Notes under the pieces: generated by a model | Database searches by the model: none | Told to the model about the DNA's origin: nothing | Seen by the model: the letters and a program-made list of their open reading frames with translations, nothing else | In this document: positions 5,940 through 10,318 of the stretch, in pieces | How the letters are laid out: every line of letters starts with the position of its first letter | How positions within the stretch are numbered: the first letter of the stretch is position 1 | Made by a program: the position numbers and the translations under genes | From: Candidatus Iainarchaeum sp. | GTDB taxonomy: Archaea > Iainarchaeota > Iainarchaeia > Iainarchaeales > GCA-2688035 | Length of the DNA: 10,318 bases | NCBI GenBank assembly: GCA_017609945.1 | Contig: JAFCCZ010000030.1 | Location: forward strand, 1 to 10,318 | Direction of reading: 5' to 3'

Positions 5940-6968
5940 ATGCCAAAAGAAGGATATGAATCAATAACAATTCCAAATGAGTTGGATAAAAGAATTTCTG
6001 ATTTTGTAAAGAACAGTGGCGGTGTAAACAGCAAGGCCCAGGCCCTTTCTCAGGCCTGGCAGATGTATGAAAATAATTCACTTGAGAACAAAAAGCCAAA
6101 GCCCGTTAAGATTGGTAACAAGTTGATTGGGCATGACCAGCCTGTTTTTGTGATTGCCGAGGTTGGAATTAATCACAACGGAGACCTTGAAACTTGCAAG
6201 AAACTGATTGACGTGGCTGTTGATGCCGGCTGTGACACGGTAAAGTTTCAAAAGCGGACAATAGATGTAGTTTATTCAAAGGAGGCCTTGGCAAAGGAAA
6301 GAGAGTCACCTTTTGGCACAAAGAACGGCGATTTAAAGCGCGGGCTTGAATTCGGGCTTGATGAATACAAGGAAATAGACCGTTACTGCAAGGAGAAGGG
6401 AATTATCTGGTTTGCTTCTCCGTGGGATGTTCAAAGCGTTGATTTTTTGGAAAAACTTGACGTTCCGTGTTATAAAATCGCTTCTGCTTGCTTAACCGAT
6501 AAAAAAATGCTGCAAAAAATTAAGGAAATTGGCAAGCCGGTGATTCTGTCAACCGGAATGAGTTCAATGGAACAGATTAATGCCGCAGTTGACTTTTTGG
6601 GCGAGGAGAATCTTGTGATTTTGCATTGCACTTCAACTTATCCCACTGCGGAAGACGAGCATGACCTAAACGTAATAACTTCCTTCAGAAAGCACTTCAA
6701 CTGCCCAATTGGTTATTCCGGGCACGAGCCAGGGGTTCATCCAACCATAATGGCTGCTGCCCTTGGTGCGTGCGTTCTTGAAAGGCACATAACTCTTGAC
6801 AGGGCAATGTATGGGTCAGACCAGGCGGCAAGCCTTGAGAAAAGAGGCCTTGAGATAATTTGCAAGGTTGTAAAAAAGGCTCCAATGTATTTGGGCGGCT
6901 ACACCAAAAAGGTCTTTGATTCGGAGAAGCCGATTATTGAGAAGCTAAGGCGAGTTGATGACCTATAG
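5940..6968 (+). CDS. neuB: NeuB-like nonulosonic acid synthase with an N-terminal ribbon-helix-helix-like extension
   Basis: The 342-residue protein contains a complete NeuB TIM barrel, which condenses PEP with an N-acyl or neutral aldose (or its phosphate) to a nine-carbon 2-keto acid. Family blocks are IAEVGINHNGD (72-82), VKFQKR (101-106), FASPWD (158-163), KIASA (179-183), STGMSS (204-209), HCTSTYPT (229-236), IGYSGHEPG (257-265), ERHITLD (281-287) and GSDQAASLE (292-300). The FGTKNGDLKRGLEFG insert (125-139) resembles the one in synthases that use 6-phosphosugars, such as human NANS. The C-terminal SAF (antifreeze-like) domain is absent. Residues 5-45 precede the normal family start (KPVKIGNKLIG, about 54-64) and look like a ribbon-helix-helix fold: strand ESITIP, then two helices around a GGVNS turn. 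ATG 5940 is preferred over GTG 5931 by the TATA position and by GTGA at 5931-5934. Family assignment is strong; the substrate and the extension's role are inferred. Confidence 0.9.
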   Translation: MPKEGYESITIPNELDKRISDFVKNSGGVNSKAQALSQAWQMYENNSLENKKPKPVKIGNKLIGHDQPVFVIAEVGINHNGDLETCKKLIDVAVDAGCDTVKFQKRTIDVVYSKEALAKERESPFGTKNGDLKRGLEFGLDEYKEIDRYCKEKGIIWFASPWDVQSVDFLEKLDVPCYKIASACLTDKKMLQKIKEIGKPVILSTGMSSMEQINAAVDFLGEENLVILHCTSTYPTAEDEHDLNVITSFRKHFNCPIGYSGHEPGVHPTIMAAALGACVLERHITLDRAMYGSDQAASLEKRGLEIICKVVKKAPMYLGGYTKKVFDSEKPIIEKLRRVDDL

Positions 6969-6994
6969 CCAACCCAGATGACTGCGCAAAGCTT

Positions 6995-7477
6995 TTGGTA
7001 ACTTGCTTTGAGGCCGGTGGCAAGGTTTTGGTTTGCGGTAACGGTGGCTCTGCGGCGGACGCCCAGCATCTTTCCGCTGAGCTTGTCGGGCATTTTAAGA
7101 GGGAGAGGAGGGCTCTCCCTTGCCTTGCGTTAACCACCAATTCTTCGGTTTTGACTGCGGTTGGCAATGATGACGGCTTTGCTGAGGTGTTTGAGAGGCA
7201 GGTTGAGGCGTTTGGGCGTAAGGGAGACGTGCTTATTGGAATTTCCACGAGCGGAAACTCAGAGAACGTGGTCAGGGCGCTGAAGAGGGCCAGGGAGCTT
7301 GGGCTGGTTACGATTGGCCTGCTTGGAAGTGACGGCGGAAAGGCTTTAGGGAATTGCGATCACTCAATAGTTATTGATTCCCAGGACACCGCGCAAGTTC
7401 AGGAAAAGCACATTGCCATAATTCACTCAATCTGTGGGGCGGTAGAGGACGGAATTCTGGATAAGAAGGGTAATTGA
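6995..7477 (+). CDS. GmhA-like SIS-domain sugar-phosphate isomerase, N-terminally short
   Basis: The 160-residue SIS-domain protein resembles sedoheptulose-7-phosphate isomerase GmhA. It shows CGNGGSAADAQH (14-25), ELVGHFKRERRALPCLALTT (29-48), NDDGFAEVFERQVEAFG (58-74), ISTSGNS (83-89) and VQEKHIAIIH (135-144). The four GmhA metal/catalytic positions are present with correct spacing: His25, Glu29, Gln136 and His144, each offset by 36 from E. coli GmhA (His61, Glu65, Gln172, His180). The N-terminus is therefore about 36 residues short. Family-like residues continue upstream (PIANPDDCAKL, read from 6962), yet no ATG, GTG or TTG exists there, because an in-frame TGA lies at 6959. TTG 6995 has no good SD. 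The gene follows neuB by 26 nt in another frame and precedes neuA by 18 nt. It may make a heptose or other aldose phosphate for NeuB. Confidence 0.8.
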   Translation: MVTCFEAGGKVLVCGNGGSAADAQHLSAELVGHFKRERRALPCLALTTNSSVLTAVGNDDGFAEVFERQVEAFGRKGDVLIGISTSGNSENVVRALKRARELGLVTIGLLGSDGGKALGNCDHSIVIDSQDTAQVQEKHIAIIHSICGAVEDGILDKKGN

Positions 7478-7495
7478 CAATTTGGTGGCGATTTT

Positions 7496-8179
7496 TTGGC
7501 AAAGGTTGTTTCAATAATTCCGGCGAGGGGCGGAAGCAAGGGCATTTCCAATAAGAACATCAAGCCGCTGGCTGGGAAGCCACTTCTTGCCTACACAATT
7601 GAGGCAAGCATTAACTCCGGCGTTGTGGACAGAACAATTGTTTCAACAGATTCAGAGGAGATTGCAGAGGTAAGCAGAAAATACGGCGCAGAGGTAATAA
7701 TGCGCCCTGCCAAGCTTGCCACAGACAGCGCGCAAAGCGAACCGGTTCTTTTGCACGTTGTTGAGGAACTTGAAAAGCAGGGCTATGTTCCGGACATTGT
7801 TGTTTTTCTTCAGTGCACCTCTCCCTTGAGGGGCCAGCAACCAATAAAGGAGGCGGTTGAAAAAGTTTTGAAGAATGGTTTTGATTCCGTTATAACCGCC
7901 CACAAAACATTTGACTATTTTGGAAAAAAGTCAGGAGAGGAATACATCCCTTTTAGAAAGGAAAGAAAGCTAAGGCAGGATATGGAGCCATGGTATAGGG
8001 ACAATGGCGCGGTGTATGTCTTAAAAAGGGAAATCCTGCTCAGGGAAAAAAACAGGTACGGCGGAAAGATTGGAATTGTCCTGATGTCTGAAGAAGACTC
8101 TTTGGAAATTGATACCTCTTTTGATTTCTGGCTAATTGAGCAGATTATGAAGCGGAGGAAGGGGCGCGGAGAATCCTAG
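7496..8179 (+). CDS. neuA: NeuA-like CMP-nonulosonate (sialic acid type) cytidylyltransferase
   Basis: This protein activates a nonulosonic acid with CTP to the CMP-sugar. At 227 residues it has the normal length of a stand-alone CMP-sialate synthetase. Visible blocks are the nucleotide loop IPARGGSKGISNKN (8-21), STDSEEIAEVS (50-60), MRPAKLATDSAQS (69-81), LQCTSPLR (105-112), RQDMEPWYRDNGAVYV (160-175) and LEIDTSFDF (203-211). The last usually reads D-I-D; here the first metal-ligand Asp is Glu204, a conservative change that leaves Asp206. TTG 7496 is the start, with GGTG at 7484-7487 eight nt upstream. The gene closes the neuB-SIS-neuA run, and its stop overlaps that of the convergent glycosyltransferase. 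Legionaminate, pseudaminate or Kdn forms are as possible as Neu5Ac; the sequence alone does not decide. Confidence 0.9.
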   Translation: MAKVVSIIPARGGSKGISNKNIKPLAGKPLLAYTIEASINSGVVDRTIVSTDSEEIAEVSRKYGAEVIMRPAKLATDSAQSEPVLLHVVEELEKQGYVPDIVVFLQCTSPLRGQQPIKEAVEKVLKNGFDSVITAHKTFDYFGKKSGEEYIPFRKERKLRQDMEPWYRDNGAVYVLKREILLREKNRYGGKIGIVLMSEEDSLEIDTSFDFWLIEQIMKRRKGRGES

Positions 8180-9954
8180 CCGGCCATTTCCTTAACAATT
8201 GCAGCAACGCGCTCCGTCGCCTTGCCGTCCTGCCTGAACATCATTTCAAAAACAAATTTCTTTATTCTCTCCCGCATCCCGCGTTCATCGCGTTTTGAAA
8301 ACACTGTTTGCAGTGCTCCCTTAAGGTCTTCAGCATTCTCTGCCCTCAAAACCGTGTTTGTCGGGCCAAACAAATCCTGCCCTGCGCTTTTCTTCGCGAA
8401 AACTATTACTGGTTTTCCCAAAGCCATGGCCTCCAGGCCGACAGTGCTGCTGTGGGTAATCAAAACACTGGCTGCCCTGATTAATTCATAGAGTTGGTCT
8501 TTCATCACAATTGCATTGCTGTTCATTTCTTTTGCAATTTTTTGGTAGGGCCCTGGCTTTTCAAGCGGGTGAATCTTGATAATCAACTGCTTGTCATTAA
8601 AATCGGCCATTGCCTTCATTGCTTCTTTTGCAATAAAGTAACTGTTAACACCAACAGAAGGCTGCTGCGATGCAAAAACAACAAGCTCCCTGCCACCTGC
8701 CCCAATTTTTTCCAAAAACCCCTGATCTCCCTCTCCCTTGGTTGCAAGGCTGTCAAACCTTGGCCCGCCGGTCACAATTATTTTACCGCTTTGCACTCCG
8801 TGGCTTACAAGATAGTCCTTGAACCTTTTTCCCCAGACAGCTATCTTGTCCGCCGTCAGAGGCGCAAAGCCCCTTACCCAGTCCCCTTTCTCCAAAATAG
8901 GCCTGAAAAGCCCGTGCTGCAAAACAATGCTTTTAACTCGGCCCTGTTTTGCCACCAGGGCACAAATTCTTTCAAACGCAACACAGTCCTCCCACAATAC
9001 CAGGGCATCCGGTTTGGCGGATTTAAAAAGTTCAGACAATTTGTCAATTAGAAAAACAAACTCAGGCCAATCCCTTTTAATCAGCTGTGGAAAGAGCAGT
9101 GCAAAGTTTTCCCCGAAGTTTATTCCCTCAAAAACAAAGCTTTCGCCAAATTTCCTGCTTTCCTTGAAATCATTGAATGTTTGCTTGAACCTCTTTTGCA
9201 TTGCCGCCCTGGTTGAAAAATAACTGTAGGCATTCAGCGGATTCAAAAGCCTTCCAAACAGGAATTCATCCAGGGAAACAACATTCAGGAATTTGTCTTT
9301 CTGCAGTTCTTTTTCCAGGTTTCCAAGATAGCCCCTGCTTCTTATGAAAACCGTTCTTCCACCCGACTTCCCTCTTTTCCATGCTAACAGCCCGGACATT
9401 ATTCCAGGCAGCTGCTTCCTTATCTCCCTCAACTTTTTTCTCGAAATGTTTGGAAACCGAGAAAAGCCTTTCTCCGCCGGCAAATCCAAAAATTCAACAT
9501 TGCCCAAATTTTTTGTTTTTGAAATGGAGCTTACTGCCTTCCCGGCAAAAGACATTCTTCCAATAATTATTTTGTCCGGCCTCTCCCTCTCAACCGCCTT
9601 TAAAATTCCCTTCAAAAGGGAGAGAGTTGTTCTAAAAAAGTAAGCGAGGTCGTTTTCATGCACAAAGCCAAGGCTTATCCCCTTGTGCGTTGTCCTTTCT
9701 TCAAACGACCCGTCAAACCGGTACCAGTTTCTGGCAAAGAAGCCCACCCCCTCTTCAATGGATTGAATGTCCGTGTCCGCCAAAAACTCTTCTGGAGACG
9801 TTAAAACAATGTTGCTGGATTCTGCGCCCCGGGCAGGTGAAAATGAATGGCACATCACAATAAGCTTGTCATTTTTTCCAAGCCTTTTTTCTGCGAATTG
9901 CCTTGCCGCAAGAAACTCTCTTTCACTTGATGCAATTGCCAAATATTTTGTCAT
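8176..9954 (-). CDS. GT-B-like glycosyltransferase, candidate nonulosonate transferase
   Basis: This large protein (592 residues) is only distantly recognisable. The C-terminal half (about 315-592) looks like a GT-B nucleotide-sugar domain: VLQHGLF (344-350), IAVWGKRFKDYL (371-382), IVTGGPRFDSL (393-403), an IKIHPLE segment (459-465) and THSSTVGLEAMALGKPVIVF (500-519). These resemble UDP-GlcNAc 2-epimerase-like, capsule-synthesis and CDP-glycerol glycerophosphotransferase-like enzymes. The HP and SS/T pairs also recall the HP and S-S motifs of bacterial sialyltransferases. The N-terminal half (1-310) starts with a Rossmann-like strand (YLAIASS, 4-10) and is otherwise not recognised. There is no signal peptide or obvious membrane segment, so it is probably cytoplasmic. 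The start is ATG at 9954, 16 nt after the GT2 stop, so the two are likely cotranscribed. Transfer of the CMP-nonulosonate is inferred from adjacency to neuA. Confidence 0.72.
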   Translation of the reverse strand: MTKYLAIASSEREFLAARQFAEKRLGKNDKLIVMCHSFSPARGAESSNIVLTSPEEFLADTDIQSIEEGVGFFARNWYRFDGSFEERTTHKGISLGFVHENDLAYFFRTTLSLLKGILKAVERERPDKIIIGRMSFAGKAVSSISKTKNLGNVEFLDLPAEKGFSRFPNISRKKLREIRKQLPGIMSGLLAWKRGKSGGRTVFIRSRGYLGNLEKELQKDKFLNVVSLDEFLFGRLLNPLNAYSYFSTRAAMQKRFKQTFNDFKESRKFGESFVFEGINFGENFALLFPQLIKRDWPEFVFLIDKLSELFKSAKPDALVLWEDCVAFERICALVAKQGRVKSIVLQHGLFRPILEKGDWVRGFAPLTADKIAVWGKRFKDYLVSHGVQSGKIIVTGGPRFDSLATKGEGDQGFLEKIGAGGRELVVFASQQPSVGVNSYFIAKEAMKAMADFNDKQLIIKIHPLEKPGPYQKIAKEMNSNAIVMKDQLYELIRAASVLITHSSTVGLEAMALGKPVIVFAKKSAGQDLFGPTNTVLRAENAEDLKGALQTVFSKRDERGMRERIKKFVFEMMFRQDGKATERVAAIVKEMAG

Positions 9955-9970
9955 TTAAAACAGACCCCTT

Positions 9971-10318
9971 TCAAGCGTTAGGTTTCAAATTGCCTTTCTC
10001 GTATCTTTTCCTTTTGCCCATAATTTCAGACAGGTTCTGCAAAGTAATATAATACGAAGCCAACAGCCAGTGAGGCCGCAGGATTATGGTATTTTTACCA
10101 ATCCTCATCAGCTCAAACGGAACGGCTTTCACCAGGCGCGTTAGCGGAAAATGCAGCAGCATATAGCGCAGCCTGTTTTTGTTTATTGTGATAAATGCGC
10201 CTTTACTGGGCTGCTTTTTCATTATTGCCCCCTCAAAATGAATGACCTCGCTCTCAGGAGCAAACAGAATTCTGAACCCTGCCCTAATTGCCCTTGTGCA
10301 AAGATCGCTCTCCTCAAA
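9971..10318 (-). CDS. GT2-family glycosyltransferase, C-terminal part only
   Basis: The reading frame is open to the window edge, and only the last 115 residues are visible. Its first visible stretch reads FEESDLCTRAIRAGFRILFA followed by PESEVIHFEG. This is the acceptor-site and His block of rhamnosyltransferase-like GT2 enzymes (compare F-E-D-x-D-L-x-x-R ... P ... H-x-x-G). The rest is basic and weakly hydrophobic (RYMLLHFPLTRLVKAVPFEL), which may lie against the membrane. A start codon exists at 10222, but beginning there would remove the conserved block, so it is not the real start. The enzyme should add a sugar from a nucleotide donor to the growing glycan, and it shares a transcript with the 592-residue transferase downstream. 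Confidence 0.8.
   Translation of the reverse strand, partial: FEESDLCTRAIRAGFRILFAPESEVIHFEGAIMKKQPSKGAFITINKNRLRYMLLHFPLTRLVKAVPFELMRIGKNTIILRPHWLLASYYITLQNLSEIMGKRKRYEKGNLKPNA

Noticed and set aside
6955..6968. Programmed -1 frameshift joining neuB to the SIS isomerase
   Set aside because: The overlap available between the TGA at 6959 and the neuB stop at 6966-6968 is only about 6 nt and has no slippery heptamer. The missing isomerase helices would still be absent from a fusion.
8494..9051. 185-codon open frame on the plus strand
   Set aside because: It lies antisense within the 592-residue glycosyltransferase gene, gives a low-complexity protein with no family features, and is explained by the codon use of the real gene.
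9971..10222. Separate 83-residue gene starting at ATG 10222
   Set aside because: The same frame continues to the window edge and encodes the conserved GT2 block just upstream, so it is the C-terminus of a larger gene.
1..10318. tRNA genes, CRISPR arrays, insertion sequences and toxin-antitoxin genes
   Set aside because: Reading both strands by eye I saw no tRNA-like T-arm and cloverleaf, no spaced repeat array, no transposase and no stand-alone small toxin or antitoxin. The RHH-like segment is in frame with neuB and not a separate gene.

Overview
This window looks archaeal. Ribosome-binding sites are of the GGTGA type (AGGTGA ahead of the FabG-like and MaoC genes). AT-rich TATA-box-like elements lie about 25 nt upstream of probable transcript starts, TTG and GTG starts are common, and genes are packed tightly with frequent strand switches. 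The short spacing and the gene content would fit a DPANN-type or uncultivated archaeon, but the lineage cannot be fixed from this window.

The content is a surface-glycan locus centred on a nonulosonic (sialic-acid-like) sugar. From left to right it holds: an AAC(3)-family acyl-CoA N-acetyltransferase (+); a FabG/PhaB-like short-chain reductase (+); a three-gene minus-strand unit transcribed as MaoC-like hotdog hydratase, Gfo/Idh/MocA oxidoreductase and radical SAM/SPASM protein; a divergent FkbH-like HAD/acyltransferase (+); a KdsC-type phosphatase (-); then a plus-strand run of NeuB-like nonulosonate synthase, GmhA-like SIS isomerase and NeuA-like CMP-nonulosonate synthetase; and finally a minus-strand pair of glycosyltransferases, a GT2 enzyme cut by the window edge followed by a 592-residue GT-B-like enzyme.

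The core pathway can be read as follows. The SIS isomerase may supply an aldose phosphate. NeuB condenses it with PEP, the KdsC-like enzyme removes a phosphate, NeuA makes the CMP-sugar, and the adjacent GT-B-like enzyme is the best local candidate for transferring it. No UDP-GlcNAc 2-epimerase, dehydratase or aminotransferase is present, so the precursor is unknown. The left half (AAC(3), FabG/PhaB-like, MaoC, FkbH) resembles a kit for making and attaching a short acyl group such as acetyl, 3-hydroxyacyl or glyceryl. The Gfo/Idh and radical SAM genes may modify the sugar further and are visibly AT-richer than their neighbours.

The most unusual feature is the N-terminus of the NeuB-like protein. 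About 45 residues resembling a ribbon-helix-helix DNA-binding domain are fused ahead of a complete synthase. The divergent promoter region upstream holds two copies of GTACCGTA, one next to the TATA element of neuB and one next to the phosphatase start. This suggests a sialic-acid-type synthase that regulates its own locus. The SIS isomerase is also odd: its family-like sequence continues upstream of the only available start codon.
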